Source: Streptomyces sp. NBC_00440 (GTDB taxonomy: Bacteria > Actinomycetota > Actinomycetes > Streptomycetales > Streptomycetaceae). From it: 64,000 nucleotides of DNA. The position numbers and the translations under genes are program-made. The notes below the pieces were generated by a model. The model worked only from the letters and a program-made list of their open reading frames with translations. It made no database searches and was not told where the DNA came from. Location: contig NZ_CP107921.1 in NCBI RefSeq assembly GCF_036014215.1, positions 372,001 through 436,000 on the forward strand, given 5' to 3'. Positions 8,510-16,409 of this stretch are shown here, piece after piece (position 1 is the stretch's first letter; every line of letters begins with the position of its first letter).

Positions 8510-9438
8510 CTCGTGCTGTCGCCCCCGTCGCCTCGCTGCACCGTCCCCGGCCCGTCCAGTATGGCGTCCGGTGTCCGGAGTTTGTACGGTGCCGGACGGC
8601 TGCCCGGGCCCAAGCGCGCCATTGCCTTCAGAATATGGCCAGGTGGCAGCTGCCAGCGCAGCCGGTCGGGGATGCAGCGCAGGGCGTTGCCGGTGGCGGT
8701 GAGCCGACGGTTCACGGTCTCCGGGCCGGGTGCCGGTCTCCCGTAGAGCTCATGGGCGTACGGAGGCAGTGAGGCGTACGCGAGAGCGGCCACCTGCCGC
8801 CAGAGCGCCGCGCGCGCCGGAGCGAGAACGGCGGGAACGGGGGGCCTGCGCAGGAACGCGTCGACCTCGTGGGACTCCGCGGTGGCGGCGAGTTCGGGGC
8901 GTACCGACTCGAAGTACGCGGCGAGTGCGGCCCGGTCCGCGGGCACCTCCGCCGGGTCGAGCCCGACCAGCCGGGCGCTCTCGCGGTTCTCGTCGATGTA
9001 GCGGTCGGCCTGCGCGTCGCCGATGGGGACGCCGGAGCGGCGCAGGACGCCGAGGTACGAGTCGATCTCGGCGCAGTGCACCCAGAGCAGGAGCGCCGGC
9101 TCACCGACGCCGTACCGCTCCCCGGTCACGGGATCGGTGGCACCGAGGAAGCTGTGGATCCGGCGGACCCGGGCGCCCGCCTGCTCGGCGGCCTCGGTCG
9201 TGCCGTAGGTGATGGTGCCGACGAAGCTCGCGGTGCGCAGCAGCCGCCCCCAGGCGTCCCGGCGGAAGTCCGAATTCTGGATGACGCCGCGGACCGCGCG
9301 GGGGTGCAGCGCCTGGAGGTAGAGGGCGCGGACACCGGCGATCCACATGACCGGGTCCGCGTGTGCCTGCCAGGTCACCGATCCGGGGCCGAAGAGGCCG
9401 GGGTCCGGTCGGTCCGCCGTACGCGGTCTGTCGCTCAT
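8491..9438 (-). CDS. Oxygenase MpaB family protein (DUF2236)
   Basis: A 315-aa protein of the DUF2236 family, which includes rubber oxygenase Lcp and fungal MpaB, b-type heme enzymes that cleave olefinic chains. Typical features are an N-terminal SVTWQAHADPVMWIAGVRALYLQALHP segment, ITYGT in the middle and LLLWVHCAEIDSY carrying a likely heme-contact histidine. Length is normal. ATG 9438 is the only strong start. It overlaps the kinase gene downstream, which suggests coupling, though a functional link between the two is inference. The natural substrate is unknown; most actinomycete members are uncharacterised. Confidence 0.82.
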   Translation of the reverse strand: MSDRPRTADRPDPGLFGPGSVTWQAHADPVMWIAGVRALYLQALHPRAVRGVIQNSDFRRDAWGRLLRTASFVGTITYGTTEAAEQAGARVRRIHSFLGATDPVTGERYGVGEPALLLWVHCAEIDSYLGVLRRSGVPIGDAQADRYIDENRESARLVGLDPAEVPADRAALAAYFESVRPELAATAESHEVDAFLRRPPVPAVLAPARAALWRQVAALAYASLPPYAHELYGRPAPGPETVNRRLTATGNALRCIPDRLRWQLPPGHILKAMARLGPGSRPAPYKLRTPDAILDGPGTVQRGDGGDSTRWRTPG

Positions 9439-9704
9439 GCCGCTCCGCCGCCGCTCGTTGTCCTGCCGGGCAGCTCGCTGGTTGCTACCGACCGGCCGTC
9501 TCCGTTCCCGGACCGGTTCCGGGCCGGACCTCCTGGGTCACATGTCCCCCACGTACGGGATGCCCCGGTTCGCAGCGCGCCACTCCGTGCTGAGCGTGCG
9601 GGTTCCCTCCCGGACGAACGCCGCGGGAGAGCGATGCGCTCCCCTCGCTGCCCGGCCCGGCCGGGAGGGTCCGGTCAGCAGCAAAGCGATCCGGAAGAAA
9701 TGTC

Positions 9705-9932
9705 CTAGGCCTCGACGGAGGAGCCCTGCGCCCCGGGCCACTGAGTGGCCGGGGTCATTCCGTTGGCCCCATGAGACACCGAAGAGCCCTGCGCCCCGGG
9801 CCATTGGGTTGCCACGGTCTTGCTGGTGCTCCCAGGAGACTCAGCCGCCGCCTGCCAGGCCAGGCCGAGCACCGACAACGAAAGCACTGCTGAAAGAGCA
9901 GTAGCGATCAGCTTCTTCTTACCGTTGTTCAT
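9705..9932 (-). CDS. Small secreted peptide with a duplicated ATQWPGAQGSSV segment
   Basis: A 75-aa predicted pre-peptide. It has a textbook Sec signal: MNNGKKK, a hydrophobic core SAVLSLSVLGLAW, and a probable cleavage after QAAA near residue 30. The mature part is about 45 residues and contains ATQWPGAQGSSV twice, with starts 21 residues apart, and nothing else conserved. GAGGGG lies in the ribosome-binding position 5-9 bases before ATG 9932, which strongly supports translation. I do not recognise the family. It could be a signalling peptide, a structural surface peptide or a cleaved pro-peptide. It is separated from the MpaB gene by about 266 bp of sequence in which I see no gene. Confidence 0.75.
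   Translation of the reverse strand: MNNGKKKLIATALSAVLSLSVLGLAWQAAAESPGSTSKTVATQWPGAQGSSVSHGANGMTPATQWPGAQGSSVEA
9721..9803. repeat. Two identical 20-bp copies within the small peptide gene
   Basis: GAGCCCTGCGCCCCGGGCCA occurs at 9721-9740 and 9784-9803, 63 bp (21 codons) apart, keeping frame. It is the DNA basis of the repeated peptide motif, and the identity suggests a recent duplication or selection for identical units. Confidence 0.85.
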
Positions 9933-10087
9933 AGGTTCCCCTCAGCACCTCAACCAGCTGGCAGAATCCGTCAGTTGGCAACTCTCCGCTGGTCAGGCGG
10001 TCGGTTGTGCGATGATCCGTCAGATTAACATGGCACGCACACGCGACTTGTGGCCTGTGCGTCCAGCACAGCGGCCGGATCGCCGGG

Positions 10088-11089
10088 TCACCCACCTTCT
10101 GCCCACTCCGCCGGCGCCGCGTCGAGCAGCTCGGCGAGGCGGGCGCGGTCCGGCAGGGGGCCGTGGTCGCCGGTCACCCGCAGTGCGGCGCCCGCCGTCA
10201 GATGCCCCAACCGCAGCGCCCGTACGGGTTCTTCGCCGCGCAGCAGCCCGGCGAGGAACCCGGCAGCGAACGCGTCGCCGGCGCCCACCGGTTCGATGAC
10301 TTCGACCGGGGGCGCGGGCACCGTGTGAGCCCGGGGGCCGTCGAAGGCGGTGGCGGCCCGGGCACCGTCCTTGACGACGAGGACGGGCGGCTGTGGCAGC
10401 AACTCCCGTACGGCGAAGGCGTCGGCCAGTTCGTCTCCCCACAGCGCCTGCGCCTCGTCGAGGCCCACGAACGTGATGTCCGCCCTTCGGGCGAGCCCGA
10501 GCAGCACGGCGGGCGCCGCACCGTCCGCCCACAGAGCGGCCCGGTGGTTGACGTCGAAGCTCACGGGGCACGGGCGTTCAGCGATGTCGGGCCGGAGCAG
10601 CGCGAGGACCAGGTCCCGGCAGCCCGCCGAGAGCGCCGGGGTGATGCCGCTGAGGTGGATGAGGCCTGCGGAGCGCACGGCGTCGTCGTCCAGCAGGTCC
10701 GGGGTCAGGGCCGAGGCGGCGGAGCCGCGGCGGTAGTAGTGGACGCGGGTGCCCTCGGTGCCGGGGTCCTTGACGAGGAGTCCGGTCGGGCGGTGCGGGT
10801 CGGTGCGTACGCCGCTGATGTCGACACCGGCCGCGGCCACCTCGGCGCGGATCCGGTGTCCGAACGGGTCGTCACCGAGCGCGGAGACCCAACGGCTGGG
10901 CACCCCGTGGTCGGCGAGGTACATCGCCACGTTGGACTCGGCGCCCGCGATCCGGATCCCGAGCAGACCGGCGCCGTCCAGCGGGGCGGCGGGTTCGGGG
11001 ATCAGCGCGGCCATGGTCTCACCGATACAGGTCACCGGCCCGGTCACCGGCCGCCGGCCGGTTCCGTGGGAGCTGTGCATCGACGTCAC
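10088..11089 (-). CDS. 2-keto-3-deoxy-sugar-acid kinase (PfkB family; KDGal/KDG kinase)
   Basis: A 333-aa ribokinase/PfkB-fold sugar kinase. It phosphorylates C6 of 2-keto-3-deoxy-galactonate (or gluconate) with ATP. Visible are an N-terminal substrate loop (IAGAESNVAMYLADHG), the central DVNHRAALW and the C-terminal signature PVGAGDAFAAGFLAG with the catalytic aspartate. It replaces E. coli DgoK, which belongs to a different family, so substrate assignment rests on its place as last gene of the galactonate operon. The GTG at 11089 forms a GTGA overlap with the lactonase stop and has GGGAG six bases upstream; ATG 11080 is the alternative. Confidence 0.85.
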   Translation of the reverse strand: MTSMHSSHGTGRRPVTGPVTCIGETMAALIPEPAAPLDGAGLLGIRIAGAESNVAMYLADHGVPSRWVSALGDDPFGHRIRAEVAAAGVDISGVRTDPHRPTGLLVKDPGTEGTRVHYYRRGSAASALTPDLLDDDAVRSAGLIHLSGITPALSAGCRDLVLALLRPDIAERPCPVSFDVNHRAALWADGAAPAVLLGLARRADITFVGLDEAQALWGDELADAFAVRELLPQPPVLVVKDGARAATAFDGPRAHTVPAPPVEVIEPVGAGDAFAAGFLAGLLRGEEPVRALRLGHLTAGAALRVTGDHGPLPDRARLAELLDAAPAEWAEGG

Positions 11090-11955
11090 TCGGTTCTCCC
11101 GGGGTGGTAGGCACACGTGGGCAGGCCCCGGACGCCGGCCCGGGTGGCGAAGACCGCGCCGTCCAGCGGTCCGGGTGCGGCGAGACCGTGCCGCGCGCTG
11201 GTGACGTACAGGCTGTCCCCGTCGAGGCACAGCCCGGCGGGCTGCGTCGCCGGAATGCGGATCTGCCGGTCCAAGGTGCCGTCGGCGCGGTAGCGGTGGA
11301 CGGTGCCGGTACCCCAGACCGCAGTCCACAGGGCGCCTTCGGCGTCCACCGTCATACCGTCGGGGCTGCCGCGGTCGAAGACGGCGAAAGTGTCCGGCGT
11401 ACCCGGCAGTCCGGTGTCCGGATCGACCGGGTACCGGCGGATGATGCCCTTGGCGCTGTCGGCGAGGTACATCACGGTGCCGTCCGCGGAGAATGCCGGG
11501 CCGTTGGGCACGGTGAGGCCGTCCAGCACCCGGATCACCGTGCCGTCGTGGTCGACACGGTAGAGGGAGCCCGCGCCGTCCTCGGCGTCGCAGGCCATGC
11601 TGCCCGCCCAGAACCTGCCGTACGGATCGGCGGTCGCGTCGTTCATCCGCATGGCCGTGGCGGCCCCGTCCTCGGGGCGCGCGAGCCACTCGGTCCGCCC
11701 GTGCGCGGTGATCAGACAGATACCGGTTCCGGCGGCCGCGATCCAGGTTCCGGGGCGAGAGTGTACGGGGGCGACCGCGCCCAGGGGCACGGGCAGCCGG
11801 GCGAGTTGCGTCAGCGGAGCTGAGCGGTCCGTTGGTCCGGCCAGCAGCCGCCCGGTGAGGATGTCGACGAGGACGATGCCGCCGTCGACCGCGCGTATTC
11901 CTTCGCCGAGCCCGAGCCGGTCCTGCCAGCAGACGGCCGGGGTGCCGGCGGTCAT
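11086..11955 (-). CDS. SMP-30/gluconolactonase family lactonase
   Basis: A 289-aa six-bladed beta-propeller of the SMP-30/regucalcin family. It likely hydrolyses D-galactono-lactone to D-galactonate. Family residues are visible: a metal-binding glutamate near the start (LGEGIRAVDGG), the central RMNDATADPYGRFWAGSM that supplies metal-ligand Asn and Asp, and FDRGSPDGMTVDAEGALW with the catalytic Asp. It starts at ATG 11955, sharing ATGA with the aldolase stop. Its place between aldolase and kinase supports a lactonase step of the galactose pathway. The sugar specificity is inferred from context. Confidence 0.88.
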   Translation of the reverse strand: MTAGTPAVCWQDRLGLGEGIRAVDGGIVLVDILTGRLLAGPTDRSAPLTQLARLPVPLGAVAPVHSRPGTWIAAAGTGICLITAHGRTEWLARPEDGAATAMRMNDATADPYGRFWAGSMACDAEDGAGSLYRVDHDGTVIRVLDGLTVPNGPAFSADGTVMYLADSAKGIIRRYPVDPDTGLPGTPDTFAVFDRGSPDGMTVDAEGALWTAVWGTGTVHRYRADGTLDRQIRIPATQPAGLCLDGDSLYVTSARHGLAAPGPLDGAVFATRAGVRGLPTCAYHPGRTE

Positions 11956-12599
11956 CGGACGGTGTCCGCGGAGGCGGCGGCGCGTACGGCGTCGCGGAAG
12001 GCGCGCGCCCGCTCGCGGAGTGCTGCGGTGCTGCCGCCGTCGGCCGCGTCGCCGATCAGCGGCGAGCCGACACCCACCGCGGTGGCCCCGTGCGCGAGAT
12101 AGCTCCCGGCCGCGTCGGCGTCCACCCCTCCGACCGGCACGAACGGCGCGTCCGGGAACGGGCCCCGCAGTGCCCTCAGATATCCGGGGCCACCGGCCTG
12201 CGCAGCGGGAAAGATCTTGAACGCGTCCGCACCGAGCCGCCGCGCGGCGACGATGTCGGTGGGGGTCATCACCCCTGCCAGGACGGGCAGCCCGAGGCGC
12301 CCGGCCTCGGTGACGGCCTCGCAGACGGCAGGGGTGACGACGAAGCCGGCTCCCGCGTCCCGCACCGCGTGTGCGTCCTCGGCGGTGAGCACGGTGCCCG
12401 CACCGAGCGGCGCACCGGGGCCCAGCGCGGCGCGGGCCCGGCGGATGACGTCGAGTGCGTCCTTGCCGCTGAGAGAGACCTCGATGAGCGGGAGGTGCTC
12501 CTCCGCCAGGGTCAGTACGGTTCTGAGCGCGGCGTCCGCGTCGGCGCCGCGCACGATGGCGACGATCCGGTGGGTGCGCAGCGCGGTCAGCAGATCCAC
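11952..12599 (-). CDS. dgoA: KDPG/KDPGal aldolase (2-dehydro-3-deoxy-6-phosphogalactonate aldolase)
   Basis: A 215-aa class I aldolase that splits 2-keto-3-deoxy-6-phosphogalactonate to pyruvate and glyceraldehyde-3-phosphate. The Schiff-base lysine is Lys128 in AFKIFPAAQ and the proton-shuttle glutamate is Glu40 in IEVSLSG; PVGGVDADAAGSYL forms the phosphate site. Length fits the KDPG aldolase family. The GTG start at 12599 has GGAGGGGAA upstream and overlaps the mutarotase gene by 13 bp. KDPG and KDPGal aldolases cannot be separated by fold, but the neighbouring DgoD argues for the galactonate route. Confidence 0.88.
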   Translation of the reverse strand: MDLLTALRTHRIVAIVRGADADAALRTVLTLAEEHLPLIEVSLSGKDALDVIRRARAALGPGAPLGAGTVLTAEDAHAVRDAGAGFVVTPAVCEAVTEAGRLGLPVLAGVMTPTDIVAARRLGADAFKIFPAAQAGGPGYLRALRGPFPDAPFVPVGGVDADAAGSYLAHGATAVGVGSPLIGDAADGGSTAALRERARAFRDAVRAAASADTVR

Positions 12600-13480
12600 G
12601 GGTGAGTTCCCCTCCTGTCGGTGTCTTCCGGCGCCGTGCCGGATTCGGATTCCGGCTCCGTCTGTGGCGCTGGTTGTGTCCACGGCTCCGGTGCCTGTGC
12701 AGCCAGGGTGAGACGCCAGCGGACCTCGCCGCTGCGCGGAACGCACGCGGCGTCCCCGTCCCGCGCGGCCGCCAGGTCGAACACCCGGCCGAGCATGGGC
12801 TCGACGCCCACGGACCGGTACGGCTCCCGCTCGGGGAAGCCGCCGAGGTTGCGCCACACCGCCACGGACACCGGCTGGCCTTCGGCCTCGACGGCCATGC
12901 GCAACGTGGCCGCGCCATCGCGGACGTACACCTGTGGGGTGTCGACGACGGCGCCGACCGCCGTCCCGTCATCCGGCCCGAGACGGTCGAGCCCTGCCGT
13001 CCGCCCCGGCTGCGACGGCCAGGAACAAGGGGTCCACCGGGCGCCGCTGTCGGGATAGAAGCGGGTCGGCGTGCCGTCCCTGATCCCGATGTGCGCCTCC
13101 TCCGAGAGATCGAACAGCGCGTGCGCGGCCCACAGGAAGCGGTAGCCGGGTTCGGCCGTGAGCCGGTAGTCGGCCACCGCGCGGTCCCCGTCGCTGCGAA
13201 TCCGGCGGCTGAGCCGGAAGTCCGGGCAGTCGACGGACTCGGTGCCACCGGCCCGCTGCCAGGGCCGGGTCCAGGCAGCGCCGTGGTCAGGTGTGCCGCG
13301 TACGGTCGGTACGCATTCCTCCAGGCCACCGGCGTCGGCGAAGGCGTCGCCCGGGATGGCGCCGGGGCGGCGCGGCTCGTCACGGTGCCAGAGCCATTCG
13401 CGGCCGGCCGCCCGCAGCGACGTCCACCTCCCGCCGCAGGCCGGGTCGGTCTCGATTCTGATGGTGGGCATCGTGCTCAC
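12587..13480 (-). CDS. Aldose 1-epimerase-like (galactose mutarotase fold) protein
   Basis: A 297-aa protein with the mutarotase beta-sandwich pattern: an N-terminal GGRWTSLRAAGREWLW, then a GDAFADAGGLEECVPTV stretch and a conserved DYRLTAEPGYRFLWAAHALFDL core. A typical role would be interconverting sugar anomers before or after the dehydrogenase step. The catalytic His/Glu pair is not obvious, so it may be a divergent member. It starts at GTG 13480, which forms GTGA with the DgoD stop; ATG 13471 is an alternative. The C-terminal tail (about 30 residues, Pro/Glu/Thr-rich) looks disordered. Confidence 0.7.
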   Translation of the reverse strand: MSTMPTIRIETDPACGGRWTSLRAAGREWLWHRDEPRRPGAIPGDAFADAGGLEECVPTVRGTPDHGAAWTRPWQRAGGTESVDCPDFRLSRRIRSDGDRAVADYRLTAEPGYRFLWAAHALFDLSEEAHIGIRDGTPTRFYPDSGARWTPCSWPSQPGRTAGLDRLGPDDGTAVGAVVDTPQVYVRDGAATLRMAVEAEGQPVSVAVWRNLGGFPEREPYRSVGVEPMLGRVFDLAAARDGDAACVPRSGEVRWRLTLAAQAPEPWTQPAPQTEPESESGTAPEDTDRRGTHPWIC

Positions 13481-14622
13481 CACTCGGCGAAGGCGCCGTC
13501 GTCGTACCGCCACACCGGATTGCGCCAGGCGTGCCCGGACCGGTCGGCCGCGCGTACGGCGCTCTCCTCCACCGTGACACCGAGCCCCGGCAGGGCAGTG
13601 CGCCGCGCCCGTCCGCCGACGAAGCGGAAGGGTTCGGTGTCCACGACGTACGAGAGCAGGTCGGCGTCCTTGTTGTAGTGGATGCCCCGGCTCTGCTCCT
13701 GGATGAGGAAGTTCGGGGTGGCGAAGGCGATCTGGAGACTGGCGGCGAGTGCGATGGGGCCGAGGGGGCAGTGCGGGGCGAGTTGCGCGCCGTAGGTCTC
13801 GGCGAGCGAGGCGATGCGGTGGACCTCGGAGATGCCTCCGGCGTGCGAGGGGTCCGGCTGGGCGACCGCGATGCCGGCCGTGAGGGCGGGCAGGAAGTCG
13901 GCCCGCCCGTACAGCCGTTCGCCGGTGGCGATGGGTACGGAGGTGGCGCCGACGAGGGCGGGCAGCAGGTGCCCCTGTTCCGGAAGGAGCGGTTCCTCCA
14001 CGAACAGCGGGTGCAGCGGCTCGATGGCGTGCAGGACCCGGCGGGCGCCGGCCGGTCCGAATCTGCCGTGCATGTCGATGGCCACATCACGGCCGGGGCC
14101 GAGGACCGCACGGGCGGCGCTCACCCGATCGACGACGGCGGCGGTCTCCGCGGGGGTGGCGAGGGGTGTGGTGCGGCCCGCCGCGTTCATCTTGACGGCG
14201 GTGAAGCCGGCCTCGACCTGGGCGGTGATCTCCTCGGTGAGCTGGGCGGGTTCGTCGCCGCCGACCCAGGCGTAGACCCGCACCTCGTCGCGGACCGGAC
14301 CGCCGAGCAACGCGTGCACGGGCGCGCCGTAGGCCTTGCCCGCAATGTCCCAGAGGGCCTGGTCGATACCGGCGACGGCGCTGGAGAGAATCGGGCCGCC
14401 CCGGTAGAAGCCGCCCTTGCTGAGCACCTGCCAGTGGTCCTGGATGCGCAGCGGGTCCTTGCCGATCAGGTATTCGGCGAGGACATCGACGGCGGCGCGT
14501 ACGACCTCGGCCCGGCCCTCGACGACGGGCTCCCCCCAGCCGACGATGCCCTCGTCGGTCTCGATCCGGCAGAACAGCCAGCGTGGCGGTACGAGGAAGG
14601 TCTCGATACGAGTGATCTTCAC
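13477..14622 (-). CDS. dgoD: D-galactonate dehydratase
   Basis: A 381-aa enolase-superfamily enzyme that dehydrates D-galactonate to 2-keto-3-deoxy-D-galactonate using Mg2+. From memory it is collinear with E. coli DgoD (382 aa): ETDEGIVGWGEPVVEGRA, the 20s loop, GFYRGGPILSSAVAGIDQALWDI, metal ligands in DMHGR and FVEEPLL, the catalytic His in APHCPLGPIALAA, then EQSRGIHYN and the closing WRNPVWRYDDG. The first residues MKITRIETF also match. It overlaps the GntR gene by ATGA. This is the gene that identifies the pathway. Confidence 0.95.
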   Translation of the reverse strand: MKITRIETFLVPPRWLFCRIETDEGIVGWGEPVVEGRAEVVRAAVDVLAEYLIGKDPLRIQDHWQVLSKGGFYRGGPILSSAVAGIDQALWDIAGKAYGAPVHALLGGPVRDEVRVYAWVGGDEPAQLTEEITAQVEAGFTAVKMNAAGRTTPLATPAETAAVVDRVSAARAVLGPGRDVAIDMHGRFGPAGARRVLHAIEPLHPLFVEEPLLPEQGHLLPALVGATSVPIATGERLYGRADFLPALTAGIAVAQPDPSHAGGISEVHRIASLAETYGAQLAPHCPLGPIALAASLQIAFATPNFLIQEQSRGIHYNKDADLLSYVVDTEPFRFVGGRARRTALPGLGVTVEESAVRAADRSGHAWRNPVWRYDDGAFAEW

Positions 14623-15362
14623 CGGTTCGCGGTCCCCTCGTCGGTGGCCGGCCGGGTGCCGTGGGCCCGGTCGAGGTCCCGTACGGCCTGGTCGAGCAGG
14701 TCCCGCATGGCGCTTTCGGCAGCAGCCGGGTCCTGGTCGCGTACGGCGTCGAGCACAGCCCGGTGGCTGGGTACGGGGTCCTCGCCGTGCGGCGAGCTGT
14801 GCACGATCTCGTCGCGGTGCGCGAGGCCCGACTCGATGACCATCTCCATGCGTTCGAGCAACTCGTTGTGGGTGGCCGCGAGGAGCGCGCGGTGGAAGGC
14901 GAGGTCCGCCTCGACCGCGTGGGCCGCGCCGCCCGCCTGCTCACCCATCGCGGCGAGGGCCGCTTCGAGTGCGTCCAGGTCGGCATCGGTGCGTCGGGCG
15001 GCGGCCAGCCGGACAGCGGCCGGCTCGATGATGCCGCGCACCTCGCCGAGGTTGTGCAGCAGTGCCAGGTCGGTGCCGGAGCCGGTGCCACCCGCGAACT
15101 GCCAGCGCAGCACGTCCGCGTCGAGGAGGTTCCAGTCCGCGCGGGCTCTGACGAAGGTGCCGCGCTTCTGACGCGCGTCGACCATCCCCTTCGCGGCGAG
15201 GACCTTCAGGGACTCCCGCAAGGCGGTCAGGCTGACGTCCAACTCGGCCTGCAGCGCCACGAGATCGAGGGTCGCTCCTTCGGGGATCTCGCCGCTCAGC
15301 ACCCGGCGCGCGAGAGTCTCCACGGTCTGGCCGTGCACTCCGCGGCGCGCGTATGGCGTCAT
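14619..15362 (-). CDS. GntR/FadR-family regulator (DgoR-like)
   Basis: A 247-aa transcription factor. The N-terminal winged helix-turn-helix (about 8-78: LARRVLSGEIPEGATLDLVALQAELDVSLTALRESLKVLAAKGMVDARQKRGTFVR) and an all-alpha FCD ligand-binding domain with the conserved Asp/His pattern (EADLAFHRALLAATHNELLE) are both complete. FCD domains bind sugar acids; DgoR in E. coli represses the dgo operon and responds to galactonate or its products. The gene is second in the galactose operon and coupled to dgoD, so it should autoregulate. Candidate operator: the AT-rich palindrome at 16344-16354. Confidence 0.9.
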   Translation of the reverse strand: MTPYARRGVHGQTVETLARRVLSGEIPEGATLDLVALQAELDVSLTALRESLKVLAAKGMVDARQKRGTFVRARADWNLLDADVLRWQFAGGTGSGTDLALLHNLGEVRGIIEPAAVRLAAARRTDADLDALEAALAAMGEQAGGAAHAVEADLAFHRALLAATHNELLERMEMVIESGLAHRDEIVHSSPHGEDPVPSHRAVLDAVRDQDPAAAESAMRDLLDQAVRDLDRAHGTRPATDEGTANR

Positions 15363-15439
15363 GTCTGTGTGCCTTCCTGGTGTGCGATTGACGATGAGTA
15401 CGGAGACGGTCAGGTCCTGCGCTACGGCTACGGAGAGGG

Positions 15440-16198
15440 TCAGGCCGAGGCCTTGACGACGGACCAGCCGCCGTCCACCAGCAGGCTCGATCCCGTGATG
15501 TAGGACGCCTCGTCGGCGGCGAGAAACGCGATCGCCGCCGCGGCCTCCCCGGGGGTACCGAAACGCTTGGCGGCAGTCTCGGCGACGCTCTGCCTCCGGT
15601 CATCCTCCGGAACCCGGTCCCATGCCCCGGTGAGGATGGGGCCGGGCAGGACCGCGTTGACTCGCACCTCGGGTCCGTACTCCACGGCCAGTTGTCCGCA
15701 CAGAGAGAGCAGGGCGCCCTTGGACGCCGCGTACGCGGGATGCCCGGGGATGCCCTTGTGGGCGTGGACCGAGGAGGTGAGCACCACGGCGCCGCGGCGT
15801 TCACGCAGGTCGGGAAGGACCGCACGGAAGCCGAGGAATGCTCCGGTGAGGTTCACCGCGAGCTGGCGCTCCCACGAGGTGACGGTCATCTCGTGCGCGG
15901 GGGTGACGTCGACCGTGAAGGCGTTGCTCACCAGGATGTCGACGGCGCCGAACGTGTGCGCCGCGGAGACGATCCGCCCCCAGTCGCCCTCGTCCGCGAC
16001 GTCCGCCCGGACGAAGAGGGCCCGGCTGCCCGCCGCCCGGATGCCCCCGGCGACACACTCGCCCGCGTCCTCGGCGATGTCGGCGAGGATCACCGCGGCG
16101 CCTTCGGCGGCGAGCCGTTCGGCGGTGGCCGCGCCGATGCCCGACGCGGCTCCGGTGACCACTGCCACCTTGTCGGCGAAGCGGGTGTTTCCGTTCAT
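15440..16198 (-). CDS. SDR-family sugar dehydrogenase (probable D-galactose 1-dehydrogenase)
   Basis: A 252-aa classical short-chain dehydrogenase: TGAASGIGAATAE nucleotide loop, an NAD-selective ADIAED strand end, catalytic Ser in TSSVHAHKG, Tyr-x3-Lys in YAASKG, and a C-terminal SSLLVDGGW. As first gene of the operon it would oxidise D-galactose to galactonolactone. An alternative is a keto-deoxyfuconate 4-dehydrogenase, since the neighbouring plus-strand cluster looks fucose-like. The ATG at 16198 has GAGGAG about 11 bases upstream. The leader carries a strong hairpin. A 77-bp gap separates it from the regulator gene. Confidence 0.85.
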   Translation of the reverse strand: MNGNTRFADKVAVVTGAASGIGAATAERLAAEGAAVILADIAEDAGECVAGGIRAAGSRALFVRADVADEGDWGRIVSAAHTFGAVDILVSNAFTVDVTPAHEMTVTSWERQLAVNLTGAFLGFRAVLPDLRERRGAVVLTSSVHAHKGIPGHPAYAASKGALLSLCGQLAVEYGPEVRVNAVLPGPILTGAWDRVPEDDRRQSVAETAAKRFGTPGEAAAAIAFLAADEASYITGSSLLVDGGWSVVKASA

Positions 16199-16255
16199 GG
16201 GTCTGTCGGCTCCTCGGGTGGTGAAGCTGTCGGCGATTCCGCACGCGCGCCCACG

Positions 16256-16300
16256 GAACGAGGGCCCGGCCTCCTGACCCAGGCGGCCGGGCCCTCGTTC
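16256..16300 (-). terminator. Perfect 16-bp stem hairpin in front of the galactose operon
   Basis: GAACGAGGGCCCGGCC (16256-16271) pairs exactly with 16285-16300 across a 13-nt loop. It could end transcription from the beta-helix gene, but it lies downstream of the likely operon promoter, 58 bp before the first start codon, so it could also act as an attenuator. Confidence 0.7.
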
Positions 16301-16333
16301 GGCTGATACAGAGTGACGGGGCGAGCGGGCCAC

Positions 16334-16360
16334 CGTCAAGATTAATTACTAATTTATATG
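16334..16360 (-). promoter_or_regulatory. AT-rich operator and TTGACG promoter element of the galactose operon
   Basis: AATTACTAATT (16344-16354) is a perfect odd-centred palindrome in otherwise GC-rich DNA, next to TTGACG on the minus strand (16339-16334). Such AT-rich palindromes are typical GntR/FadR operators, and the operon encodes one. Confidence 0.5.
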
Positions 16361-16409
16361 CTGGCTTGACCGGGCCGGTCCCCTGCCCCGCAGCTCTCGG
16401 CCGGGCGGG

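Noticed and set aside
9439..9704. Possible extra small genes between the MpaB and small peptide genes
   Set aside because: Open frames here lack a ribosome binding site and the longest is an out-of-frame shadow of the small peptide gene.
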